Shown here piece after piece: positions 1 through 7,937 of a stretch of DNA of 25,125 nt. A program made the translations under genes and the position numbers. The DNA is from Thioalkalivibrio sp. (GTDB lineage Bacteria; Pseudomonadota; Gammaproteobacteria; Ectothiorhodospirales; Ectothiorhodospiraceae), in assembly GCA_003555285.1 (NCBI GenBank), contig PWGH01000310.1, positions 1 to 25,125 of the forward strand. The letters run 5' to 3'. The notes beneath the pieces were generated by a model, which saw only the letters and a program-made list of their open reading frames with translations, searched no databases and was not told the origin of the DNA. Every line of letters begins with the position of its first letter. Positions within the stretch are counted from its first letter, which is position 1.

Positions 1-557
1 CCGGCGCACTGGTGGCGCAGGTGCAGGCGAACAGCCCGGCCGAGAAGGCCTGTTTGCGCACCGGAGACGTGATCCTGCGCTTCAACGGCATCGAGGTGCC
101 GCGCTCCAGCGCGCTGCCGCCGATCGTCGGTCGCACGCCGGTCGGGTCGCAGGTAAATGTGAACATACGCCGCGGTAACGAGGAACAGACCATCGTCGTG
201 ACCATTGAGGCCCTGCCCGAGGACATCGCCAGTGCCCGTGCCGGCAGCGCGCCAGCCACGCCGGCGCAGCCCCAGAGCCTGCTCGGCATGCAGCTCGAGC
301 CCCTGAGCGCCGAGGAGCGCACGGCACGGGGTCTGGACGGCGTCGGGATCCGGGTCGTCGAGGTCATCGGCAATCCGGCGCGGGCCGCCGGCATCGAGGC
401 CGGCGACGTGATCGTGCAGATGAGCGGCGAGTCCGTGGACTCCACGGAAACCTTCGAGGCCCTGGCGGATGCCGCCCCCGCGGGTCGTTCGGTGCCGGTG
501 CTAATCCATCGCGACGGGAACCCGGTGTTCATGGCGCTGCGCATGCCGAACTCATGA
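1..557 (+). CDS. DegP/DegQ/MucD-type periplasmic serine protease, C-terminal part (PDZ domains)
   Basis: The reading frame is open from base 3 with no start, so only the 3' part of a longer gene is present. The fragment contains two PDZ domains. The first covers roughly fragment residues 1-60, with GALVAQV, SPAEKA and the GDVILRFNG strand. The second starts near residue 90 (LLGMQLEPLS) and has the matching core NPARAAGIEAGDVIVQMSG. This is the usual C-terminal half of HtrA-family quality-control proteases, where PDZ1 binds substrate and PDZ2 helps assemble the oligomer. The signal peptide and the His-Asp-Ser protease domain would lie upstream of the window. Its position just before lepA fits MucD, the protease of the AlgU/RpoE envelope-stress locus in pseudomonads; that assignment is inference from gene order. 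A perfect 12-bp palindrome (559-570) follows the stop codon but has no T-run. Confidence 0.9.
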   Translation, partial: GALVAQVQANSPAEKACLRTGDVILRFNGIEVPRSSALPPIVGRTPVGSQVNVNIRRGNEEQTIVVTIEALPEDIASARAGSAPATPAQPQSLLGMQLEPLSAEERTARGLDGVGIRVVEVIGNPARAAGIEAGDVIVQMSGESVDSTETFEALADAAPAGRSVPVLIHRDGNPVFMALRMPNS

Positions 558-652
558 GGCTGGATCCAGCATGATCCGGCCCCTGCCCGGCGGACGATGG
601 CTGACGCCGCCGGCCGCTTCGGAGTCCTGTCCGTGATGATGGAGTTCGCTGC

Positions 653-964
653 ATGGTCCTGAACGGGGCTGGCGCTGGCGCCGGCCAGCGCCCCCTCTCC
701 GGTTCAGGCCCGAGGGCACGCACACCCCGGCTCACGTTGTATCACCGCGAGGGCTGCGGCCTGTGCGAGCTGATGGCCGCGGAACTCTCGGCGCTGGAAA
801 GCCGGTATACTTTCGCGCTCGAGCGTATCGACATCGACGACGATGCAGGCCTGGCGGCGCGTTTCAATGCCAAGGTCCCGGTGCTGGCGGTGGACGGCGA
901 GATCCTCTGTTGCCATTTCCTCGATACGGTGGCACTGATCGATGAGCTGAGCCGGAATGACTGA
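653..964 (+). CDS. Glutaredoxin-like (DUF836 family) thiol-disulfide protein
   Basis: This 103-residue protein has a thioredoxin-fold core beginning LTLYHREGC and a redox-active CxxC motif, Cys35-Gly-Leu-Cys38. The fold continues with the cis-proline segment [10 protein letters not shown] and a C-terminal helix. The family is a short glutaredoxin relative of poorly defined substrate, probably a cytoplasmic thiol oxidoreductase. The ATG at 653 has a good ribosome binding site (GGAG at 641-644, 8 bases away). It adds about 25 residues rich in Gly/Ala and Arg/Pro before the fold that relatives usually lack, so a later start cannot be excluded, although no in-frame ATG lies between 653 and the CxxC motif. 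The last 8 bases overlap the start of lepA, so the two genes are probably translationally coupled. The fold is clear; the cellular role is not. Confidence 0.85.
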   Translation: MVLNGAGAGAGQRPLSGSGPRARTPRLTLYHREGCGLCELMAAELSALESRYTFALERIDIDDDAGLAARFNAKVPVLAVDGEILCCHFLDTVALIDELSRND

Positions 965-2759
965 AACCCGACTGACCCGTAATTTTTCCATCATCGCGCA
1001 TATCGATCATGGCAAGTCCACCCTGGCCGATCGCCTGATCCAGGTCTGTGGTGGCCTGGCCCAGCGCGAGATGTCCGAGCAGGTGCTCGATTCGATGGAT
1101 CTCGAGCGCGAGCGCGGCATCACCATCAAGGCGCAGAGCGTCTCGCTGTACTATGACGCCGCCGATGGCGAGCGCTACCAATTGAACTTCATCGACACCC
1201 CCGGCCACGTCGACTTCTCCTACGAGGTGTCGCGTTCGCTCGCCGCCTGCGAGGGGGCCCTGCTGGTGGTCGATGCCTCCCAGGGTGTGGAGGCGCAGAG
1301 TGTCGCCAATTGCTACACCGCCATCGATCAGGGGCTGGAGGTCGTGCCGGTCCTGAACAAGATCGACCTGCCCGCCGCGGATGCCGACCGCGTTGCCACC
1401 GAGATCGAGGACGTGATCGGCATCGAGGCGACCAACGCCATTCGGATCTCGGCGAAGACCGGGGTCGGCATCGCCGAGCTGCTGGAAGAGATCGTCCGCC
1501 GGATTCCGCCGCCCGAGGGCAGCGCCGAGGCCCCGTTACAGGCGCTGGTGATCGATTCCTGGTACGACAACTACCTCGGCGTGGTGGCCTTGGTGCGGGT
1601 CAAGGCCGGTCGGCTGTACGCCAAACGCCGCATCATCGCGATGTCGGTGGGTCGGGCCTACGAGGTCGATCGTGTCGGCGTCTTCACGCCGAAGCCGCTG
1701 GACAAGCCCTTTCTCGAGGTCGGCGAGGTCGGCTATGTGATCGCGAGCATCAAGGACATCACCGGAGCGAAGGTCGGCGACACCTTCACCGATGCCCAGA
1801 AGCCGGCCACCGCGCCGCTGCCGGGCTTCAAGGAAATCCAGCCGCGGGTCTTCGCCGGGCTGTTTCCGATCAGTGCCGAGGACTTCAACGACTTTCGCCA
1901 GGCGCTCGACAAGCTGCGCCTGAACGATGCGGCGCTGCATTTCGAACCCGAAACCTCGCAGGCTTTGGGCTTCGGGTTTCGCTGCGGGTTCCTGGGCATG
2001 CTGCACATGGAGATTGTGCAGGAGCGCCTGGAGCGCGAGTACAACCTGAACCTGATCTCCACCGCCCCTACCGTCGTCTACGAGGTGTTGAAGACCAGCG
2101 GCGAGGTGCTGCCGGTGCATAACCCTTCGGAATTGCCGCCGGCGAACGAGATTGCCGAGGTGCGCGAACCGATCATCCTCGCCAATATCCTGGCCCCCCA
2201 GGAATACGTGGGCGCGGTGATGACGCTGTGCGTGGAAAAGCGCGGCGTGCAGACAAAGATGCAGTACATGGGCCGGCAGGTGGCGCTGGCCTACGAGATG
2301 CCGATGTCCGAGGTGGTGATGGATTTCTTCGATCGCCTGAAGTCCGCGACCAAGGGCTATGCCTCTTTCGACTATCAGCCGCTGCGGTTCCAGGCCGCCC
2401 CGCTGGTGCGGGTCGATATCCTGATCAACACCGAGCGGGTCGATGCGCTGTCGGTGATCCTGCATCGGGATCAGGCCCAGAGCCGGGGGCGCGAACTCAC
2501 CGAGCGGATGTGTGACATCATTCCGCGGCAGATGTTCGAGGTCGCGATCCAGGCCACCGTGGGTTCGAAGGTGATTGCCCGCTCGACGGTCAAGGCCCTG
2601 CGCAAGAACGTGCTCGCCAAGTGTTATGGCGGCGACGTCAGCCGCAAGCGCAAGCTCTTGGAAAAGCAGAAGGCGGGCAAGAAACGCATGAAGCAGATCG
2701 GTCGGGTGGATGTGCCGCAGGAGGCCTTTCTGGCCGTGCTGTCCACCGGCGACAAGTAG
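957..2759 (+). CDS. lepA: Elongation factor 4 (LepA), ribosome-associated GTPase
   Basis: The 600-residue product has the standard EF4 length. The GTPase motifs are intact: P-loop AHIDHGKST at residues 14-22, DTPGHVDF at 80-87, and NKID at 134-137. The rest follows the EF-G-like plan without domain IV, and the protein ends in the LepA-specific C-terminal domain ([17 protein letters not shown]). LepA binds the ribosome and is described as back-translocating stalled complexes or aiding 30S biogenesis. The start at 957 overlaps the glutaredoxin-like gene by 8 bases. lepB begins 40 bases downstream of the stop, the classic lepA-lepB arrangement. Nothing in the protein looks abnormal. Confidence 0.98.
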   Translation: MTETRLTRNFSIIAHIDHGKSTLADRLIQVCGGLAQREMSEQVLDSMDLERERGITIKAQSVSLYYDAADGERYQLNFIDTPGHVDFSYEVSRSLAACEGALLVVDASQGVEAQSVANCYTAIDQGLEVVPVLNKIDLPAADADRVATEIEDVIGIEATNAIRISAKTGVGIAELLEEIVRRIPPPEGSAEAPLQALVIDSWYDNYLGVVALVRVKAGRLYAKRRIIAMSVGRAYEVDRVGVFTPKPLDKPFLEVGEVGYVIASIKDITGAKVGDTFTDAQKPATAPLPGFKEIQPRVFAGLFPISAEDFNDFRQALDKLRLNDAALHFEPETSQALGFGFRCGFLGMLHMEIVQERLEREYNLNLISTAPTVVYEVLKTSGEVLPVHNPSELPPANEIAEVREPIILANILAPQEYVGAVMTLCVEKRGVQTKMQYMGRQVALAYEMPMSEVVMDFFDRLKSATKGYASFDYQPLRFQAAPLVRVDILINTERVDALSVILHRDQAQSRGRELTERMCDIIPRQMFEVAIQATVGSKVIARSTVKALRKNVLAKCYGGDVSRKRKLLEKQKAGKKRMKQIGRVDVPQEAFLAVLSTGDK

Positions 2760-2799
2760 CGCTCCACTCTCTGGTACACAGGCCGATAAAGGGTATGTT

Positions 2800-3573
2800 A
2801 TGACATTCAGCCTCGAGCTGATCCTGGTGTTGGCGACGCTGGCCTCGGGCGTGATCTGGCTGGGCTGGATCATTGTGCGCCGCGGCTTGAGCCCGGAGCG
2901 GCGCGAGCGGCTGCCCTGGTTCGTCGATTACGCCCGGTCCTTTTTTCCGGTGTTGTTGGCCGTTCTGGTGCTGCGTTCCTTCGTCGCCGAACCCTTCCGG
3001 ATTCCGTCCGGGTCGATGATGCCGACCCTGCTGGTCGGGGACTTCATCCTGGTCAGCAAGTCGTCCTACGGGCTCCGGCTGCCGGTCACGCGCACCGTGC
3101 TCTGGGAGCGGGCCGGACCCGAACGCGGTGACGTCGCGGTGTTCAAGTACCCGCAGAATCCGGCCGAGGACTACATCAAGCGGGTGGTCGGTACCCCCGG
3201 CGATCGCATCGAGTTTCGTGATCGCACCCTGTTCGTGAACGGCGAGGCGCAGCCGCTGGAATTGCTCGGCCCCTACGAGGGGGTGGGCTCCGGACGCGTG
3301 ATGACCGGGGCGCTGCGGTATCGGGAGCACCTCGGCAACGACCCGCACGAGATCCTGATGTGGGAGGATAACCCGGGGCTCGCCGGCGTGGTGCGTGTGC
3401 CCGAGGGTCACTACTTCATGGTGGGCGACAACCGGGACAACAGCAACGACAGCCGCATGTGGGGCTTCGTGTCCGAGGATCTGCTGGTCGGACGGGCCCT
3501 CTTTGTCTGGTTGAATTGGGACTACGCGGGTGGACACTGGGACTTTTCCCGGGTCGGCCAGAGAATCCATTGA
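2800..3573 (+). CDS. lepB: Signal peptidase I
   Basis: This is the inner-membrane protease that removes signal peptides from Sec- and Tat-exported proteins. The 257-residue product has two N-terminal membrane segments (about residues 5-26 and 47-62) separated by a charged loop rich in Arg and Glu. The periplasmic catalytic domain follows. The nucleophile is Ser72 in the IPSGSMMPT motif, and the general base is Lys127 in YIKRVVG. The late motif MVGDNRDNSNDSR is complete. The ATG at 2800 was chosen because an AAAGGG sequence lies 6 bases upstream and it gives a normal N-terminus. The frame stays open to 2710, but a start there would add an implausible leader inside lepA. It is shorter than the E. 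coli enzyme (324 residues) and closer to Pseudomonas-type SPase I. Confidence 0.97.
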   Translation: MTFSLELILVLATLASGVIWLGWIIVRRGLSPERRERLPWFVDYARSFFPVLLAVLVLRSFVAEPFRIPSGSMMPTLLVGDFILVSKSSYGLRLPVTRTVLWERAGPERGDVAVFKYPQNPAEDYIKRVVGTPGDRIEFRDRTLFVNGEAQPLELLGPYEGVGSGRVMTGALRYREHLGNDPHEILMWEDNPGLAGVVRVPEGHYFMVGDNRDNSNDSRMWGFVSEDLLVGRALFVWLNWDYAGGHWDFSRVGQRIH

Positions 3574-3612
3574 TTTCGGCACGTTCATGAATTTCTTGGG
3601 GGAGAGTGAGCA

Positions 3613-3990
3613 ATGAAGACATCCAGGCAGCGGATGCAGGGAGCCGGGGGGCTCACCATCATCGTGCTTCTCGTGTTTGCGGTGTTGGTGGGGACCTTCG
3701 CGTTGACCATCGGCAAGGAGTACATGCAGTACTGGACGGTGCGCAGCGTGATGATCGAAGTCGCCAGCACACCCGGTGCGGCCGAGCGCACGCCGCGCCA
3801 GATCTGGGATGACATCAGCCGGCGTTTCTCGATCAATTCGATCTACGACAATGTCGAGCGCGAGCACGTCACCTTCGAGGAGGATGGCAGTGCCAAATAC
3901 ATGGTTCTGAACTATGAAGTCCGCCGCGAATTCATGGGCAACCTCGATCTGGTGGCCCGGTTCTCGCGCCGGGATGTATTGTCCCCTTGA
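3613..3990 (+). CDS. DUF4845 family single-pass membrane protein
   Basis: The 125-residue protein starts MKTSRQRMQGAGGLT and has one hydrophobic segment at about residues 13-33 (TIIVLLVFAVLVGTFALTI). A mainly polar domain follows, predicted to be periplasmic. It has the length, topology and position (between lepB and rnc) of the DUF4845 family found in many gammaproteobacteria. No catalytic residues are apparent and the function is unknown; conservation next to signal peptidase suggests an envelope role, which is inference only. A strong purine-rich ribosome binding site (3598-3604, GGGGGAG) precedes the ATG. The stop at 3988-3990 coincides with a possible TTG start of rnc. Confidence 0.9.
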   Translation: MKTSRQRMQGAGGLTIIVLLVFAVLVGTFALTIGKEYMQYWTVRSVMIEVASTPGAAERTPRQIWDDISRRFSINSIYDNVEREHVTFEEDGSAKYMVLNYEVRREFMGNLDLVARFSRRDVLSP

Positions 3991-4010
3991 TTCCCGAGGA
4001 AACCCGACGC

Positions 4011-4724
4011 ATGCCGTCCCCGTCCGCAGAGCCTCCGATGCCGGCGCCGCCCACCGATTTCCGCAGCCTGCTGCCGGAGGCCCTGCGCGGTGCCCAATCG
4101 CTTGCGCAGGCGCTGACACACCGCAGTGCCGGCGCCCGCCACAACGAGCGCCTCGAATTCCTGGGCGATGCGGTCCTCGGTCTGGTGATCGCCGCCGCCC
4201 TCTTCGAGCGGCTCCCGGAGGCCTCGGAGGGTGACCTGACCCGTTTACGTGCGGCCTTGGTCAACCGCGGCGCGTTGGCCGAACGGGCGCGGCAATCGGG
4301 CATGGAGGGTGCGCTGAACCTGGGGCATGGCGAGCGTGTCAGCGGCGGACAGCGGCGGGAGTCGATCCTGGCCGATGCGCTGGAGGCGCTGATCGGTGCG
4401 AGTTACCGGGTGGCGGGCTTCGAGGCCGCCCGGGACTTCGTGCTGAAGCTCTATGCCGACCGGCTCGAGGACCTGCCGAGCCTCGATGCCTTGAAGGATC
4501 CGAAAACCCGGCTGCAGGAGGTTCTGCAGGCCCGCGGCGGTGCGCTGCCCGCGTATGTGGTGCTGGCGGTCTCCGGACCCGATCACCAGCGTGAATTCCA
4601 GGTGGAGGTCCGGCTGCCGGGTCACGCCTGGGCCCAAAGCGGTCGCGGGGCGAGCCGCCGCCGCGCCGAACAGGCGGCTGCCGAGGCCGCGCTGGAACGC
4701 CTGCAACGAGAGCGCAGTCAATGA
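4011..4724 (+). CDS. rnc: Ribonuclease III
   Basis: This double-strand-specific endoribonuclease processes the rRNA precursor and structured mRNAs. With the chosen start the product has 237 residues. The catalytic domain carries the signature NERLEFLGD with Glu46, Glu49 and Asp53, and the second metal-binding segment ESILADALEAL with Asp122 and Glu125, matching E38/E41/D45 and D114/E117 of E. coli. The dsRNA-binding domain runs from about residue 160 to 230 (DPKTRLQEVLQ through RRRAEQAAAEAAL). The ATG at 4011 has GAGGA 10 bases upstream. A TTG at 3987 would add 8 residues and overlap the previous stop, so it remains possible. The stop overlaps the era start as ATGA, the classic coupled rnc-era pair. 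Confidence 0.97.
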   Translation: MPSPSAEPPMPAPPTDFRSLLPEALRGAQSLAQALTHRSAGARHNERLEFLGDAVLGLVIAAALFERLPEASEGDLTRLRAALVNRGALAERARQSGMEGALNLGHGERVSGGQRRESILADALEALIGASYRVAGFEAARDFVLKLYADRLEDLPSLDALKDPKTRLQEVLQARGGALPAYVVLAVSGPDHQREFQVEVRLPGHAWAQSGRGASRRRAEQAAAEAALERLQRERSQ

Positions 4725-5647
4725 GCGACGCACCGACAACGGCCGGCCCCGAGGCACCGACCCACTGCGGACTGGTGGCCCTGATCGGGCGCCCCAATGT
4801 CGGCAAGACCACCTTGCTCAATCGCATGGTGGGCGAGAAGCTGGCCGCAATCACCCGCAAGCCGCATACCACGCGCAACCGGATCCTGGGTATCGTGACC
4901 CAGGGGCAGGACCAGATCGTGCTGATGGACCCCCCGGGAATCGATCCGGAGCGCAGCCGCCTGATGAACCAGGTGCTGAACCGGACGGCGGTGCAGGCGC
5001 TCGGCGAGGCCGACATCGTCTGCTTCATCGTCGAGGCCGGGGTGTTCGAGGCCGGCGACGAATACATTCTGCGCGCCATCGAGGCGGCCAGCCGCCCGGC
5101 GATCCTGGTGATCAACAAGATCGACCGGATCGCCGACAAGTCAGCGCTGCTGCCCTTCATCGAGGCCCGCACCCGGGAACACGACTTCCTGGCGGTGGTA
5201 CCGCTGTCGGGCAAGACCGGCAAGAACCTCCACGGTCTGGTGCACGAGGTGCGCGGGCACCTGCCTGCGGGTCCGTTCCTGTACGACCCGGAGCAGTTGA
5301 GCGACCGACCGGAGCGGTTCCGGGCCGAGGAGATGATTCGCGAGGCCGTGCTCGAACGCCTGGGCCAGGAGGTCCCCTATGCGGTGGCCGTGCGGGTCGA
5401 GGATTGGGAAGATCTGCCCGGCATCACCCACATCGATGCGCTGATCCTGGTCGAACGTGACAGCCAGAAGGGCATCGTGATCGGCAAGGGTGCGCAGATG
5501 CTCAAGCGCATCGGCCAGGCGGCGCGCGAGCAGCTGGAGGTGCTGCTGGAGCGCAAGATCATGCTGCGCCTCACGGTGCGCGTCGAGGCCGGCTGGTCGC
5601 AGAGCAATCGAGCGTTGCGGGATCTGGGCATCGAAGAGCCTCGGTGA
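4721..5647 (+). CDS. era: GTPase Era, 30S ribosome assembly factor
   Basis: This 308-residue protein has a Ras-like GTPase domain followed by a KH RNA-binding domain, which recognises the 3' end of 16S rRNA during 30S maturation. G1 is GRPNVGKT (residues 23-30), G4 is NKID (132-135) and G5 is LSGKTG (162-167). The KH domain contains IGKGAQMLKRIG with the GxxG loop near residue 250. The G3 motif reads Asp70-Pro-Pro-Gly rather than the DTPG usual in Era; the DxxG pattern needed for Mg/GTP is kept. The start overlaps the rnc stop by 4 bases. recO begins 21 bases after the stop. The identification is secure. Confidence 0.98.
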   Translation: MSDAPTTAGPEAPTHCGLVALIGRPNVGKTTLLNRMVGEKLAAITRKPHTTRNRILGIVTQGQDQIVLMDPPGIDPERSRLMNQVLNRTAVQALGEADIVCFIVEAGVFEAGDEYILRAIEAASRPAILVINKIDRIADKSALLPFIEARTREHDFLAVVPLSGKTGKNLHGLVHEVRGHLPAGPFLYDPEQLSDRPERFRAEEMIREAVLERLGQEVPYAVAVRVEDWEDLPGITHIDALILVERDSQKGIVIGKGAQMLKRIGQAAREQLEVLLERKIMLRLTVRVEAGWSQSNRALRDLGIEEPR

Positions 5648-5668
5648 ACCCGACATTGGTGAGCATCG

Positions 5669-6334
5669 GTGAGTGAGGATCGATCCGGGCGGCTGGTGCG
5701 CGGCTTCGTGTTGCATGCCCGGCCGTTTCGCGAGAACAGTCGGATCCTGGAACTGGTGACGCAGGATGCGGGCCGGGTCGCTGTGCTGGCGCGGGGGCGG
5801 GCCGGCAGCCTGCGGTCCTTCGTGCTGCTGGAACTCGCCTGGCGCGGACGCGGTGAACTGCCGAGCCTGAGCGTCGGCGAGGAGCAGCGCGTGTTTCCGC
5901 TGACCGGACGCGCGCTGGTCTGTGCGCTGTATCTGAATGAACTGGTCTTGAGCCTGTTTCCCCGCACTGCCCGGATCGGCGACGTGGTGGCGATCCTGGA
6001 GACCGCCTATACCGGCCTGCTGGCACCGGGCCGCCCCGACACCGTGTTGCGGACGGCCGAATGGTCGCTGTTGGAGTTCGTGGATTCCGGGCTCGAGCAC
6101 GTGGCCGATGCCGGGCTCGCCCCCGAGGCGTATTATCGCTACCGACCGGACACGGGCCTTAGCGAGTCCATCGCCTCGGAGACACCGGCCGCGGTGAGCG
6201 GCGCGACGTTGTTGGCGCTGGCCCGCGGAGACAGCGTGCCGGAAGCGGCCCAGCGGGGCGCGCGCGATTTCATGCGTCGCCTGATCGACGAACACCTGGA
6301 CGGCCGGAAGCTCCAGACCCGGCGTCTGCTCTGA
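5669..6334 (+). CDS. recO: DNA repair protein RecO
   Basis: RecO anneals single strands and, with RecF/RecR, loads RecA at SSB-coated gaps. The 221-residue product has an N-terminal OB fold (GRLVRGFVLHARPFRENSRI, then GRVAVLARG) and a helical C-terminal domain starting around YLNELVLSLFPR. The usual start is shown by homology: the GTG at 5669 gives the typical short leader. Between the ARG turn and the conserved GRGEL segment there are about 15 residues where I recall around 22 in other gammaproteobacterial RecO proteins, so one OB-fold loop appears shortened in frame. No zinc-finger cysteines are seen, as is common in this group. The gene sits between era and pdxJ with short gaps, consistent with one operon. 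Confidence 0.95.
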   Translation: MSEDRSGRLVRGFVLHARPFRENSRILELVTQDAGRVAVLARGRAGSLRSFVLLELAWRGRGELPSLSVGEEQRVFPLTGRALVCALYLNELVLSLFPRTARIGDVVAILETAYTGLLAPGRPDTVLRTAEWSLLEFVDSGLEHVADAGLAPEAYYRYRPDTGLSESIASETPAAVSGATLLALARGDSVPEAAQRGARDFMRRLIDEHLDGRKLQTRRLL

Positions 6335-6350
6335 CAGGAAACCACGGACC

Positions 6351-7142
6351 ATGCCTTCCGAACTCCACCCCGACCCTCATTCCGACCCCCGGCATCTGCG
6401 GCTGGGGGTCAACCTGGACCATATCGCCACCATCCGTCAGGCACGGCACACGCCGTACCCGGACCTGTTGCACGCGGTGCGCCTGGCCGAGGCCAGCGGC
6501 GCGGATTCCATCACGTTGCACCTGCGCGAGGATCGCCGGCACATCCAGGACGACGACGTCTTCACCATCAAACCGCGTCTCGTGCGACCGTTGAACCTGG
6601 AGATGGCGGCCACCGATGGCATGCTGGCGATCGCGCTGCAACTACGGCCCGAGGCCTGCTGTATCGTGCCGGAACGGCGCGAGGAGCTGACCACCGAAGG
6701 TGGCCTGGATGCCCACGGCCAACGCGTGCGCCTGCAGCGCTTCGTGCAGCCCCTGCGTGACGCCGGCATCGAAGTCTCCCTGTTCATCGAACCCGACCTG
6801 CGCCAGCTCGAGGCCGCCGTGGCCATCGGCGCGCCAGTGGTCGAGCTGCATACCGGCGCCTACGCCATTGCCCGCACGCCACAGGCGTGCGACCAACGCC
6901 TCCGCGAGCTGCTCGAGGCCGCCCGCGTCGGTCACGAGATGGGCTTGGTGATCAATGCCGGGCACGGCCTCGATTACGAAAACGTGCGTCCGATCGCGGC
7001 CCACCCGTTGTTCCACGAACTCAACATCGGCCACTCGATCATCGCCCGGGCGCTGTTCACCGGTCTGCCGGAGGCCGTCAGCCACATGCGCAGCATCCTG
7101 GATGCCGCGCGTCGTGACTGCGCCCGCCTTGACGGTGCCTGA
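6351..7142 (+). CDS. pdxJ: Pyridoxine 5'-phosphate synthase
   Basis: PdxJ condenses 1-deoxy-xylulose 5-phosphate with 3-amino-2-oxopropyl phosphate to form pyridoxine 5'-phosphate, the last ring-building step of the DXP-dependent vitamin B6 pathway. The 263-residue TIM-barrel protein shows the family landmarks LGVNLDHIATIRQAR, ITLHLREDRRHIQD, LNLEMAAT, the substrate-binding ELHTGAYA, and the C-terminal GHGLDYENV and ELNIGHSIIARALF. An N-terminal run of about 14 polar residues rich in Pro/His/Asp precedes the fold. AGGA lies shortly upstream of the ATG. acpS follows after a 48-base gap with no terminator, the common recO-pdxJ-acpS order. Confidence 0.98.
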   Translation: MPSELHPDPHSDPRHLRLGVNLDHIATIRQARHTPYPDLLHAVRLAEASGADSITLHLREDRRHIQDDDVFTIKPRLVRPLNLEMAATDGMLAIALQLRPEACCIVPERREELTTEGGLDAHGQRVRLQRFVQPLRDAGIEVSLFIEPDLRQLEAAVAIGAPVVELHTGAYAIARTPQACDQRLRELLEAARVGHEMGLVINAGHGLDYENVRPIAAHPLFHELNIGHSIIARALFTGLPEAVSHMRSILDAARRDCARLDGA

Positions 7143-7190
7143 AGCCACCGCTGCGCGGGCCGAAGCCCCGGCACGGGTGATTCGGCCCTC

Positions 7191-7610
7191 ATGATTCTGG
7201 GCATCGGCACCGATCTGGTTCGGGTGGCGCGTCTGCAGTCGCTGTTGGAACGCCACGGCTCGCGGCTGCTGCAGCGCCTGCTGCATCCCGAGGAACAGGC
7301 CCAGGTGCCGCCATTGCGCCCCGAGGGGTTCATCGCCCGCCGGTTCGCCGCCAAGGAGGCCCTGGCCAAAGCCCTCGGCTGCGGGGTCGGCGCCGACATG
7401 GGGCTCAACGAGGTCTGGGTCACCCACGACGCCCGCGGCCGCCCCGGCTTCGCCTTAAGCGGTGCCGCCGCCCGCACCGCCGAGCGTCTGGGCGTCCAGC
7501 ACATCCACCTCAGCATCAGCGACGAACACGACTACGCCCAAGCCTTCGTCGTCCTCGAAGGGAATGTGGATCCCAGGGGAGGTGGCAGCCCTGTTGGCGG
7601 GACGCCGTGA
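7191..7610 (+). CDS. acpS: Holo-[acyl-carrier-protein] synthase with a repeat-encoded C-terminus
   Basis: AcpS transfers the 4'-phosphopantetheine arm of CoA to acyl carrier protein. The fold is complete: the Mg-binding residues are Asp8 in GIGTDLV and Glu56 in RRFAAKEALAKALG, and the last strand motif is SDEHDYAQAFVVLE. In relatives the protein ends at about this point, near residue 123. Here 16 further residues (GNVDPRGGGSPVGGTP) follow, and the stop codon lies inside the first copy of a 70-bp repeat that begins at 7568. The extension is Gly/Pro-rich and looks like translated repeat rather than a domain. The enzyme is probably still active because all known catalytic residues precede the tail; that is inference. 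Confidence 0.95.
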   Translation: MILGIGTDLVRVARLQSLLERHGSRLLQRLLHPEEQAQVPPLRPEGFIARRFAAKEALAKALGCGVGADMGLNEVWVTHDARGRPGFALSGAAARTAERLGVQHIHLSISDEHDYAQAFVVLEGNVDPRGGGSPVGGTP

Positions 7611-7763
7611 ATACGTCCCTGTAGGCTTGACGACCGCAGGGATGGATCCCAGTGGAGGGCGCAGCCCTGTTCGCGGGACGCCGTGAATACATCCCTGTAG
7701 GCTTGACGGCCGCTTTCCTGCGGCCAACACCCGCGAACAGGGCTGCGCCCTCCACCGGGATCA
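7568..7763. repeat. 70-bp repeat: two direct copies plus a partial inverted copy
   Basis: Copy 1 (7568-7637) and copy 2 (7644-7713) are both exactly 70 bp and differ at 6 positions by direct alignment. Each begins GGATCCCAG and ends in CTTGACG(A/G)CCGC. A partial third copy lies inverted at 7730-7762: its 33 bases pair with 7645-7677 with one mismatch. Inside this, GGCCGC (7708-7713) pairs with GCGGCC (7720-7725) around the loop TTTCCT, so copy 2 and the inverted copy form a large hairpin. The structure resembles non-autonomous intergenic repeats common in gammaproteobacteria. No transposase or target duplication is visible. Copy 1 enters the acpS coding region. Confidence 0.85.
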
Positions 7764-7773
7764 TCTTTTTTTT
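7645..7773 (+). terminator. Possible transcription terminator formed by the inverted 70-bp repeats
   Basis: The long hairpin between 7645-7677 and 7730-7762 is followed three bases later by eight T residues (7766-7773), just downstream of the acpS operon. The very long loop, and the fact that the smaller local hairpin (AGGGC/GCCCT near 7739-7751) lies about 14 bases from the T-run, make this an atypical terminator. Confidence 0.35.
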
Positions 7774-7815
7774 ATTGAAGGGCAAGGGCGGCGACTTTCC
7801 TGCGCCGGTAGCCTT

Positions 7816-7885
7816 GTAGGGTGGGCCAAGCGCAGCGGGCCCACCATGCGGCGTTGGTGGGTGTGCTGCGCCTGGCCCACCCTAC
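7816..7885. repeat. Hairpin of two 30-bp GTAGGGTGGGCC arms
   Basis: The left arm (7816-7845, beginning GTAGGGTGGGCCAAGCGCAG) pairs with the right arm (7856-7885, ending GGCCCACCCTAC) with three mismatches around a 10-base loop. The same 30-bp sequence ends the 151-bp unit at 8059-8088, starts its second copy at 11221-11250, and forms both ends of the element at 16323-16459. From memory, GTAGGGTGGGC-type repeats are widespread in proteobacterial intergenic DNA. Confidence 0.85.
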
Positions 7886-7937
7886 ATGATGATCGAGCCC
7901 CGGCCGCACGCCCTTTGGTTTACACCCAACGTTGGGA

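Noticed and set aside
559..570. Terminator after the DegP-type gene
   Set aside because: The GCTGGATCCAGC palindrome is short and has no following T-run.
2710..2799. Upstream start for lepB at 2710
   Set aside because: It would overlap lepA by 50 bases and add a non-conserved leader; the ATG at 2800 has a ribosome binding site and the expected N-terminus.
1536..2873. Long minus-strand open frame opposite lepA
   Set aside because: It is the antisense shadow of lepA in GC-rich DNA; its His/Gln/Arg-rich composition has no recognisable domain.
7568..7713. CRISPR-like direct repeats
   Set aside because: Only two 70-bp units with a 6-base gap, no spacers of regular length and no cas genes.
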